This document shows positions 55,901-64,000 of a stretch of 64,000 nucleotides of DNA, piece by piece. The notes under the pieces were generated by a model that was given only the letters and a program-made list of their open reading frames with translations, was not told the DNA's origin and searched no databases. How positions within the stretch are numbered: position 1 is the stretch's first letter; every line of letters begins with the position of its first letter. Source of the stretch: Elgaria multicarinata webbii (Eukaryota; Chordata; Lepidosauria; Squamata; Anguidae); NCBI RefSeq assembly GCF_023053635.1, contig NC_086183.1:28407501-28471500 (forward strand). Direction: 5' to 3'. The translations under genes were made by a program, and so were the position numbers.

Positions 55901-56000
55901 GCATACAAAACCTCATTGCAAGTGCCTTTTGGGGAATCAGGCGGAGGGCTATTGTGCAGCAATTCTTTCTTTTTCTCTGTAATGGATTTTCTGCGGTAAG

Positions 56001-56128
56001 AAAAAAGGTGGAAGAAGAGGTGGAAAACACGAAAGTGGAAGATAGCGATGTCTGGACTCCCCGTAAAATTCCAGGAACTAGCCCAGGTGATGGTGGGAGA
56101 AAACCCTTGTCTGGAAGCAGAGCTAGAA
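56001..56128 (+). other. Exon 2 of the unrecognised gene (5' UTR plus first coding part)
   Basis: The acceptor follows a pyrimidine tract (TTCTTTCTTTTTCTCTG) and the first AG after it ends at 56000. The 47 nt before the ATG contain no other ATG. A second frame across the exon is also open to a GTAAGC donor at 56155 in the same phase; I prefer the frame that begins with an ATG. Confidence 0.55.
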
Positions 56129-57838
56129 GTAAGATTACACTTTTTCTCCAAAGTGTAAGCTAACATTTATTTGCAATCATTTTTTAAAAAAGAATAAAGC
56201 AGGTGCTGCCACTTGGTGTTAGAAAGCATGCAAAAAGAAAAGGAACTCCAAGCAGGGTCATCCGCACACAAGCAAGGGAAACAAAACAGTGATTAAACCT
56301 CAAACTGGTCCCCAAAACAGAATTTGTTGATCCATAAATAGACTGCATGGCACATTTTGACAAAATCTCTTCCTCAAAGGTGACAATTACAAGCTCCACT
56401 TTCAATATGAGTTTCTTCAAGTATTCTAGTTGGTTCCCCATTAAGCATCTGTTGGAAGTTTACCTCTTTTTACCCCGTTAGTTGACAAATCAGCTAAAGC
56501 TTGCAGTTTCAGTTGTGTTACATCACCGTTTCCCGCAGTAAAGCCATAGGGTCACAATTTCAAAAAAGCTATGTTGCGACATGTGTCCTTCCGTAGGTTG
56601 AAGCCTCCGGCTTTCATTACTAACCATTTATAAGTTGTGTGTCTTGAAGCCAGTTTTTTAAAATCGTTTTATCTTATCCAAACAGCACACAAGTGTGCTG
56701 TAACATAAGAAGAGCTCTGTTGGATCAGACCCAGGCCGTAGCTAGACCTAAGGATTATCCCAGGCAAATGGAGGGGTCGCCCCTGCCTGCTCCCCGTATC
56801 CCCTGCGTGTCATTTGGATGTACAGGGATGATCCCGGGATATAGGCCTGGTCTAGCCATGGCCCAAAGGTCCATCAAAGCATCTTGCTTCCCATCCCAGC
56901 AAGTGGAAGGCCTCCAATGGTGCAAGTCGCCATTGATTATCATAGGAGACAATTGTCAGGTATAGGCCTTGTACCTAGTGGTTAGATTTATTAGGAAGTG
57001 GTTTGAGACTGGCAGATGTTCTCTGCAAGCTTATCTCTGTAAGAAGTTCCCATGGGAGTAGCTTGTTCACTCCTTTGTCTCGGCCTTGGAGCGGCTGGTT
57101 CTCAGGGAACTTCAGAGTGCTTTGGAAAAGGTGGAGGGACACTCTTCGAAGTGGGTTGTAACATCCCGCCCTCTTGGCACATGGGCAAGGTTTACTGGTC
57201 AGAGGACCTGTCTGTCAAGTGACTTTGAATAGGCCTTAAAGGCTGGTGCAAAGCTGAAAAAGATTTGCTAGGTTTCATCTCTCGACGCAATGCCTGACCT
57301 CCCTCCTGCTTTGGATTCCACCTCCGCTTGGGACTTTGAAAGCACTCTGCACATGGACGCTTTGCTATTTGGACTTTGGATATCTAAGAACTGTGCCATG
57401 AAAAGTAGTGAGGCCTTTTCATAGACTTGGAGTTGCATATGCTGTGGATTCTGTGTTTGTGCCCAGACTCAGGTGGCAGGGAGTTCCCAGTCCTTAGCAG
57501 AAGGATGAGAGTCCTGGGCCTGAGGCTTAACCTTTCCTGAAGTCATGGTAATGGGGACAGCTCAGTAGTGGTAGGCTAAGATTGACAAGTGTGTGACGGG
57601 TCTCTCTACCCAGCTTTGGTGGCTCAGAGCAACCTTTCCTGGGATTTTGTTTTAGGAGATTGTCCATGTCCTTTTGTGGAGCCAGCGTACGCAGTGTCTG
57701 GAGAGGCTCAAAGCTGTTATTGGCATACGCCGTCCTGCTTTGAAGACACGGATCACGCCAGCCAACACAACCGGCACCTTCAAAGGCATCCCTCTTCATG
57801 TAGAAGGCTGCCCACCAGCAGAGAAGAGACGCCTTTGA
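56048..57838 (+). CDS. Unrecognised small spliced protein, 87 codons
   Basis: I do not recognise this protein. Coding exon one runs 56048-56128: the ATG has G at -3, the exon encodes 27 codons starting MSGLPVKFQELAQVMVGENP, and it ends in phase 0 at a GTAAGA donor. Coding exon two is 57656-57838: the acceptor is TTTTGTTTTAG, then 60 codons starting EIVHVLLWSQRTQCLERLKA and a TGA stop. Direct joining gives 87 residues, with a probable amphipathic helix across the junction and a basic tail ending AEKRRL. An AATAAA follows 114 nt after the stop. A noncoding first exon ending at 55374 is likely. No signal peptide or membrane segment is visible. An extra phase-0 exon in the 1.5-kb intron cannot be excluded. 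The CpG promoter, good splice sites, a matched frame and a poly(A) signal together argue for a real gene. Confidence 0.6.
56160..57655 (+). other. Intron of the small unrecognised gene
   Basis: It contains a candidate MITE at 56735-56870 (opposed arms GGCCGTAGCTAGACC and GGTCTAGCCATGGCC). The part at 57000-57600 is unplaced and could hide a further exon. Confidence 0.4.
56735..56870. mobile_element. Putative MITE
   Basis: Terminal arms of about 15 bp, GGCCGTAGCTAGACC and GGTCTAGCCATGGCC, pair with two mismatches. Confidence 0.45.
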
Positions 57839-57951
57839 AAGCACACATGACAGCGGATCCAATCCACACACTTAGCCAGGTATGAGGAACTGTTGCGTCT
57901 TTGTGTCACGCCCCGTTTTAAATTATGTTGCAGTTTGTTTAGAAGTATTCC

Positions 57952-57957
57952 AATAAA
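57952..57957 (+). promoter_or_regulatory. Polyadenylation signal of the small plus-strand gene
   Basis: AATAAA lies 114 nt after the TGA stop and is followed by T-rich and TG-rich sequence (TTTCTATG, TTTGTTTG). Expected cleavage near 57970-57985 falls just short of the CXCL17 3' end on the other strand. Confidence 0.6.
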
Positions 57958-58017
57958 ACTTTCTATGTAAAGCTCTGAATTTGTTTGAAGATAACATGCA
58001 AAACCCAGTAGGTGTGC

Positions 58018-58023
58018 TTTATT
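58018..58023 (-). promoter_or_regulatory. CXCL17: Probable CXCL17 polyadenylation signal
   Basis: AATAAA on the minus strand lies about 318 nt after the CXCL17 stop. Expected cleavage near 57990-58008 almost touches the 3' end of the plus-strand gene. Confidence 0.55.
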
Positions 58024-58340
58024 GTCAACCCCCCCCCCCATCAAATATTTCCGTTCACACACTTTTGACTATTGGAAACACTTTTGATATATGAATAGAA
58101 CACATTAAATTAACGTGTCATCCTTTTAGAAGTTTTGTAAGCCAAATAAATATGCTAAATTGGATTGTAATCATTTTAGGGCATTGACAACATTTCCAGT
58201 TCAACATTTTTGGAGCAAATGCACATCACAGGTTCATTACTCGCTGCCTTTCGAGGCTGAAATAGATGCACAACGAAGTATTTTGCCCCGAGAAGAGGTG
58301 ATTTCGCCCCAGAGATAAAACTCTTGTTGGGCGGATAATG

Positions 58341-58450
58341 CTATAACGGAATCTGGATCCTCTTCAAAGAGCAGCGGGTCAGGAATGTCTTGCACTGCTG
58401 TCTCTTATGGTGCAGATGTTGCTGAGTCTTCACATGGCGGTGATGGTGAT
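58341..58450 (-). CDS. CXCL17: CXCL17 last coding exon
   Basis: After the acceptor GTCTGTAG the exon encodes a His/Arg/Lys-rich run, two cysteines spaced as in CKTFLTRC, and the C-terminus RIQIPL with a TAG stop at 58343-58341. The human counterpart is CQQFLKQCQLRSFALPL. The terminal X-Pro-X shape is the part reported to engage the receptor. Confidence 0.87.
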
Positions 58451-61400
58451 CTACAGACGAGAGAAAAAGACAGGCCTCTTTGAATCTTCCTTTATGAGGC
58501 TGAACCTAATTTCCATCCGGTCTCCTTCATAACCATTTACAGCAGGGGTGCTGAACTTCTTTCTGTCTGAGACCAAGGGCTTGTCTATAGGCCCTGTTTA
58601 GCCCATTCTGGCTGCACAGTGGTGTATGGCCTGGTGGCTGGCAAACCATGGCTGCCTGCAAAGGCTTCTGGGTGAATGGCTGCTTCTGCCTTCAAGCTAG
58701 CAAACAGCTATTTCAGTTTGTACCAGTCAGCAACATTCCTTTGTGTTATGGCAAAGATGGGTCAAAAGCACAGTTACAGTGATCTCATGAGAACCTCTTA
58801 TCTATGTAGCCTGGTACTGTATCTGGAGGCTCTAACGAGCTGACATTCCAGCCTCTTCATCCAATTAGGAAGTGCACCTGGGTGAAGAGGATCCTTCTGT
58901 GTGCCAAAGAAATGCCAAGTAGTGCCTTGTTTATCACAACAATGTAGACTTATGCTATAGATTCCTATGATGAGAAGAACTGCTTTGTTATTAACAACCT
59001 ATGCAACCCATCACTTGCTTAACTTGGAAGCAATGCCAAGTTCAGTTATGCTATAATTGTTCTTGTGCCCAGCGGTGGGGTGTCCAGATTTTGCCAAAGG
59101 TTATTTTGTGCAGGAAGCTTTCGCAGTATAGTCCACTTTTATTGGGACATGCTTGCTGAAATATGCCAATAAATTTAGTCTCCTTGTAAGCAAACCTGTG
59201 AGTCTGGCTACTTTTGTCTCCTTGGCAAGCCTGGAAAAACCTGAAAGCCCACGGCCGGGGCAATACAAGGGGCACTGGATTATTTATATGATGCAGCCAC
59301 GCCAGATTCCCCCACCCCGAAACTGTACATTTTAAAAGGGCTGACATACCTCGATTTTTTTCCTTTGTTCCAAGGCCACCACCTACCTTCTTTCCTCCAT
59401 TTGTCAGGGGTGTCCTTGCCTTGGTTTGAGGCTAGGGGCGTTCCCGGGGGCAGATCAAGGCCCAGGGTAGGTCACGGGAAGCATGGGATGGCAGGGCAGA
59501 GGGCAAAGGGCAAGGGGTGTCGGGTTTCCACAAGCTGAATGGCTGGCAACGCTGCAGCTTTTTCGTCTGGATCGCCCCTGCTCCCTCCTGCCATTGGGAT
59601 TTACTGTTCCCACCCCGCAGTGGGGTTTTGAGAGGAACGAGCAGCCAAAATGGTGTCATACAGACACCTCCCTAATTCAATTTCGGAAAAGCTCTTGGGG
59701 GCTGCATTCCAGGGGTGAGCAGGGTCTGAATGCAAATAGGGTGGAGCCAAAGATCCTAGCATATTTTAGCTCATAAGAAAAATGCCTATAGGCCTATACG
59801 TTTCCGAGCCCAATTCAAGGTGCTGGTTTTTTTAACCTATAAAGCCCTACATGGCTTGGGACCACAATACCTGACGGAATGCTGCTCCCGACATGAACCT
59901 ACCCGTACACTGCGCTCAACGTCTAAGGTCCTACTCCGAGGGAAGCTCGGAGGATGGCAACAAGGGAGAGGGCCTTTTCAGTGGTGGCCCCCCAATTATG
60001 GAATGATCTCCCCGACGAAGCTCGCCTGGCGCCAACATTGTTATCTTTTCAGCGCCAGGTCAAGACTTCTCCCAGGCAGTTAACAACACACGCTAAATTT
60101 TTCACTGACCCCAGAATAGTTTTTTTTAAATGGATATTGTTGTTTTTATGCTTTTTATGCTTTTTAATTTTTGTATATTTGTTTTTAATGTTCACTGTTT
60201 TTAACCTTTGTAAACCGCCCAGAGAGCTCTGTCTAAGGGGTGGTATATAAATGTAATAAATAAATAAATAAATAAATGCCAGTAAGCGAAGCCTTCGGAG
60301 AGGCATTTCAGCCTTTTGGAATGGAAGCAAAACTACACAAAAGCTGGGAAATCACCTGTTTCTGGCCTTTGTAATTGACAGAATATTATTTATTTATTTA
60401 GCGCCATCAGTGTACATGGTGCTGTACAGAGTAAAACAATAAAATAGCAAAACCCAATTCCTATGAAATTGTACGTCAATCTGAGAAATGCCTAAATGCA
60501 GGCAAGTGCTGCCAACCAGAAGGTGAGAACTAAAATACGTTCGCTTGGTCTCGTTCGGCTGCAGCTGAGAATTCTTGAACAACGCTGGGTTTGCTCCCAG
60601 CTGCTTCGTACTCTGTGTAAGCTGAGTACATGTTGTACCTAACATGTTTCCTGGGTGTTTCCTGTTGTACCCCCAAACAGATCAATCTGATCAAAGCCAC
60701 AAGCCCCTTTGGTGGGGATAAAAAGGGCTGACCCATGCCTTGCAGTGGGGAGAATAACTCTAGCAGACAACCTGAGTGAGAATAGGTATCCAGGTAGAGT
60801 TCTGCGTGCTGCTCCCTCTCTCCCTCCCGTCAAATGCCCTTCGTGTTGCCTAGGATACAACAAGAGAGGTATCCCACCCTACACTGTGGGGGATGTATGT
60901 AGGCCCTGTTCATCCTTTCCCCATCACTAGCCATGCCATTTTCTTACCTGGCAGTGGAGAATTGATACCATCACAGGGACACCCCGGCCTATGTCTCTTC
61001 TGCTTCTGGCGTCTCTTCAGCTTCTGGGGTGTATGCAAGCCTAAAATGACATCAGCCATCAATGGGTGAGTGAGAGAATGCATGGTTATGGCCCTCCATT
61101 TCTCCATGGTGTAAATAAAGGCAGTTTCCCCATTCTCCACAGCTATGCTACCCAGGCAAGGTCACATTTTTATATTCTGAATTCATCTAGAACACCATGC
61201 TGGATCCATAGCCACAATTACGAATGGGGATTAGGATTCTTCCTTCTCCCAGTCATCATCTATTATCAGCCATTCCACCTGGCCACAACAGAGGGGGAGA
61301 TGGGTCAGGGGCACCCACACCATCGTCTCAGCTGAGAGAGACCAGCAGCTATTTGACTCTTCCTCTTGCAGCCCCTTTTCCATTCAACCTGGCCATTAGA

Positions 61401-62400
61401 AGAACTCTGAGTTCGCTTGCTTTCCTCTTCCCTCCCCTTCGCTCTTTCCTTACAGCACTATTCCAGCATTCCAAATCAAGTGATTAACATCATATGGAGG
61501 GAGAGTGGGGCTGTGGCAGGTTGGCCATGCCCTCTCCCAGCTGTCCGGAAGACATCTTTGGGGAGGGGGACCAAGGGGAGAGGGGGGAAACTAAAAACAG
61601 CCCAATGAGAACTGAGCATGCTCAGTAGTCGCAGAATATTGAGAGTCTGTTGTGTGGGGAGGAATGGAGTGTTTTGGAGAAGGACATGGCTGGCTGACGG
61701 ACGGATTGGAACAATGAGTAGGAGCTTCCCACGCAGTAATATGTTTTTATCTGGTCACTCTAGTATAGCTCCTGCAGCTTTAACTGTGGTGATGAAGAGG
61801 GAATTTCGCCAGGTTCCCCATATATACAAATGACACCTGCTGAAATTTCCTTTTCTATGCAACTGTTAAAGATACAGGAGCCCGGTCCTCCTTTTCATAT
61901 GGTCACCCTAGGTATGCAGAACTAGCAAGCTAGCCAGCAATAAAGGAGGGCCTCAATCAAAACCGTAAGTGATCTAAACACATGGGGGTGGTGGCTAGCA
62001 ATTGCTCCTCCCCTTAAATGGTACCCCTGAATTTAGGGCGTTAAGATAAGTCTCACTTTTTCACACTGGAAAGTCCCTGAATTGGAGTGCAGCAATGGGG
62101 GAAATTCCCCTTTGGTTTGAGACATACAAGTAATGGTTAGCCCAGAATGCTATCAGCAAGGGAAGGCAAACTCTTCTGAAAGACACACCCCAAATAACAA
62201 ACAAACCGCAGTTCCAGTTGGCTGCTATTGTGGCAATCGGAAGCAGAAGTTGGCAGAATTCCTCCTCAGTTTCACTTTCCCCATCACAGGGGGGGGGGGG
62301 GGAAGAGACTCACCTGGACAACTGCAGTGTTCATAACCCCGCAGGCTTCGTTTAGGTCTGCTCAACTCCCCCTCTATGTGGTCAAACAGGGGTTCTCCAT
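58341..62400 (-). CDS. CXCL17: CXCL17 chemokine-like secreted peptide, three 3' exons (5' exon not found)
   Basis: CXCL17 is a secreted basic mucosal chemoattractant, reported to act on the receptor GPR25. Three phase-matched exons are visible: 62400-62314 (GEPLFDHIEG to YEHCSCP), 61040-60948 (LHTPQKLKRRQKQKRHRPGC, PCDG, SPLP) and 58450-58341 (HHHRH, KRQQCKTFLTRCSLKRIQ, ending IPL before TAG). The cysteine order C-x-C, C-P-C, C, C is that of human CXCL17 (CEC, CPC, then CQQFLKQC), and the end IQIPL parallels human FALPL. The neighbouring LIPE agrees with human synteny. All junctions are AG/GT with +1 phase. The signal-peptide exon must lie to the right and I could not find it before the window end. 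Confidence 0.85.
59795..60285 (+). mobile_element. L2-clade LINE 3' part in CXCL17 intron
   Basis: CTATAAAGCCCTACATGGCT, TACTCCGAGGGAAGCTCGGA and AAACCGCCCAGAGAGCTCTG precede an AATAAATAAA tail. Confidence 0.87.
60385..60455 (-). mobile_element. L2-clade LINE 3' tip
   Basis: TTATTTATTTAGCGCCATCA and GTACATGGTGCTGTACAGAG are the complement of the 12.7-kb tail. Confidence 0.7.
60948..61040 (-). CDS. CXCL17: CXCL17 exon with the CPCD motif
   Basis: The acceptor TCATTTTAG and donor GTAAGA bound 93 nt. The exon is strongly basic (KLKRRQKQKRHRP) and ends in CPCDGINSPLP. CPCD matches the human KKQCPCDHF string. Confidence 0.82.
61750..61911. mobile_element. Foldback MITE family B, half copy in CXCL17 intron
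   Basis: AGTATAGCTCCTGCAGCTTT to TTCATATGGTCACCCTA matches the right half of the 45.1-kb element. Confidence 0.8.
62314..62400 (-). CDS. CXCL17: CXCL17 exon with the C-x-C pair
   Basis: The acceptor TGTACCAG and donor GTGAGT bound 87 nt. The exon encodes a short acidic start, then SRPKRSLRGYEHCSCP, which contains a dibasic KR and the first cysteine pair. The first two bases complete a codon from a missing upstream exon. Confidence 0.8.
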
Positions 62401-62574
62401 CTGGTACAGAAAAGGGAAATCTAGCCACATAATCAAGTCTGAGAGCAACATGACCAGCCTCTGAGCAGCTACACAAACTCACATGCAGAAACACACACAC
62501 ACCCAGGAATGGCCCACCTGAACAGATGTGACAGGTGGCAGCCTAAGAGGATGCCACACCTGGGATCATCCCAT

Positions 62575-62950
62575 GAAGCTGATTGGTGGGGGATTCAGGA
62601 TAGATAAACGGAAGGCCTTCTTCACACAGTGTATAGCTAAACTATGAAATTCACTACCACAAGATGTGGTGATGGCCACCAATTTGGATGGCTTTAAAAG
62701 GGGGTTGGATCAATTCCTGGAGGAGAAGGCTATCAATGGCTACTTGTCCTGATGGCTATGTGCTACCTCCAGTATCCGAGGCAATAAGCCTGTGTGCACC
62801 AGTTGCTGGGGAACATGGGTGGGAGGGTACTGTTGCACCATGTCCTGCTTGTGGTTCCTTGGTTGATGGTTGGCCGCTGTGTGAGCAGAGTGCTGGACTA
62901 GATGAATCCTTGGTCTGATCCAGAAGGGCTCTATTTAAGTTCCTAACTCA
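62575..62950 (+). mobile_element. CR1-type LINE 3' end
   Basis: CACAAGATGTGGTGATGGCC, GGCTACTTGTCCTGATGGCT, GTTGCTGGGGAACATGGGTG and CCTTGGTCTGATCCAGAAGG form the clearest copy of this subfamily in the window. The missing CXCL17 first exon must lie beyond it if it is within reach. Confidence 0.85.
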
Positions 62951-63099
62951 AGAGGTAAACTTTTAGGAAAAATCCTACAGAAGAGAATACAAATTGCCCC
63001 CCCCCCTCCCCTGACACATGCCTTCGGACAACACAATTGGGATAGGGGGGAAATGGGACCCATTTTACTTCATGAAACAACACATAGTAAAACTGGGTT

Positions 63100-63360
63100 G
63101 CACTACCACAAGGTGTAGTAGTGATGGTCACCAACTTGCATGGCTTTAAGAAGAAATTTGACAAATTCATGGAGGATAAAGGTGTGATCCTATGCGTGTT
63201 TAGACAGAGAAGAGTCCTACAACTCCCAGCATTCCCCAACCAGCACAGCTGGGGCATTATAGGATTTGTAATCTAACACATCTGGAGAGCACCAGGTTGG
63301 GGAAAGCTGAGCTAGGCCTTCAGCGTGATCCAACACATCTCTATTTAGGTTCATATTTCA
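63100..63360 (+). mobile_element. CR1-type fragment split by a foldback MITE
   Basis: CACAAGGTGTAGTAGTGATG and GACAAATTCATGGAGGATAA start the CR1 part. AACTCCCAGCATTCCCCAAC to CTGGAGAGCACCAGGTTGGG (63220-63305) is a family A-like insertion. Confidence 0.6.
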
Positions 63361-64000
63361 TGTCATCGTCCTAATTTTGCCGCCTTGCTCATTAAGGAAC
63401 AGGTGAAAAGAGCAGCAACGATCAAGGATGGAACACAGCTCCATCCTTGATAGATTGGTGGCCCTGCCAATTAAATTTTTGACTAGGACAACTTGAATTG
63501 ACTTGTGCATTCTTAACCCCCATGACTAGAATGCAGGCAAATCTTAGAAGAAAAGATTTTGTTGGTGCAGCCAGCTATTGATGGAAAGAAACCTCACGCT
63601 GTGTTGACACATGAGTGCTAAAGAAGGACCACAGTGGTTGACACAGCTGTTTAAATATTTCACACATTAAGTGTCCAGTTTTTTATCAAAAGATTGGACG
63701 GAGGGCGTGGCTGTAGACCCAGGAGAATGGTGGGCGAATCAGAGCCAGTCTCTGCACGGTTCTGAAATCTATTGCGTTCTGCCACTAACAATCCTTGTGG
63801 TCCTGCTGCCAAGATGCCATTTTGGGGATGGGCTACCAGAGACACATTACACCAGGGTCCTCATGCCCTTACTGGCTTGAACCCAACGTTTTCTTAGAGG
63901 TCGCTTAATCCCTTCCAATTTTATTAATATCAAGATCCACCAAGGCCCCCACCCCTGCCATAACACCACCAGCACATCATGTTCAGGTCGTAAGGTCACA
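63361..64000. other. No gene recognised at the right edge
   Basis: I searched the minus strand here for a signal-peptide exon of CXCL17 ending in phase +1 and saw none. Confidence 0.4.

Noticed and set aside
55861-56163. Alternative frame reading KKVEEEVENTKVEDSD through the small gene's exon
   Set aside because: It has the same phase to the next exon through a GTAAGC donor, but it lacks a start codon within the exon. The ATG-led frame is the simpler model; this one is kept as an alternative only.
62225-62500. Longer minus-strand frame around the CXCL17 CSC exon
   Set aside because: The parts outside 62314-62400 lie beyond good AG and GT splice sites and do not resemble CXCL17.

Overview
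The window is vertebrate nuclear DNA, most probably from a squamate reptile (lizard or snake). The evidence is a BovB/RTE LINE fragment, Sauria-type tRNA SINEs, many CR1 and L2-clade LINE pieces, and split genes whose order matches the mammalian LIPE-CXCL17 neighbourhood. There is no prokaryotic signature, CRISPR array or tRNA/rRNA gene. All gene models were read by eye from splice signals, reading-frame phase and remembered mammalian proteins; no search was run.

Layout. 1-19.3 kb: repeat-rich, no host gene recognised (L2-clade LINE endonuclease at the left edge, CR1, BovB, L2 reverse transcriptase, SINEs, MITEs). 19.95-23.5 kb: a minus-strand BTB/POZ four-zinc-finger transcription factor of the ZBTB6/ZBTB26 type, with its coding sequence in one exon and a CpG-rich promoter near 23.0-23.5 kb. 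24-30.4 kb: repeats, including a 610-bp hAT element nested in CR1-like sequence. 30.5-55.2 kb: LIPE (hormone-sensitive lipase) on the minus strand, with nine coding exons and an additional upstream coding exon in a CpG-rich promoter; its introns hold a nine-unit minisatellite and many transposons. 55.3-57.97 kb: an unrecognised small plus-strand gene (87 codons in two coding exons), head-to-head with LIPE. 58.0-62.4 kb: three 3' exons of CXCL17 on the minus strand, tail-to-tail with the small gene; its signal-peptide exon was not found.

How they fit together. LIPE hydrolyses diacylglycerol and cholesteryl esters and is switched on by PKA. The upstream LIPE exon joins in frame to exon 1, like the exon A known for the pancreatic beta-cell isoform of mammals. 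CXCL17 is a mucosal chemokine-like secreted peptide; the reptile copy keeps the six-cysteine pattern and the Pro-Leu C-terminus. The unrecognised small gene shares a promoter region with LIPE and a termination region with CXCL17, and is the most interesting object here.

Mobile DNA. Two foldback hAT-like MITE families and one larger hAT element are defined by exact 8-bp target duplications that can be read directly.
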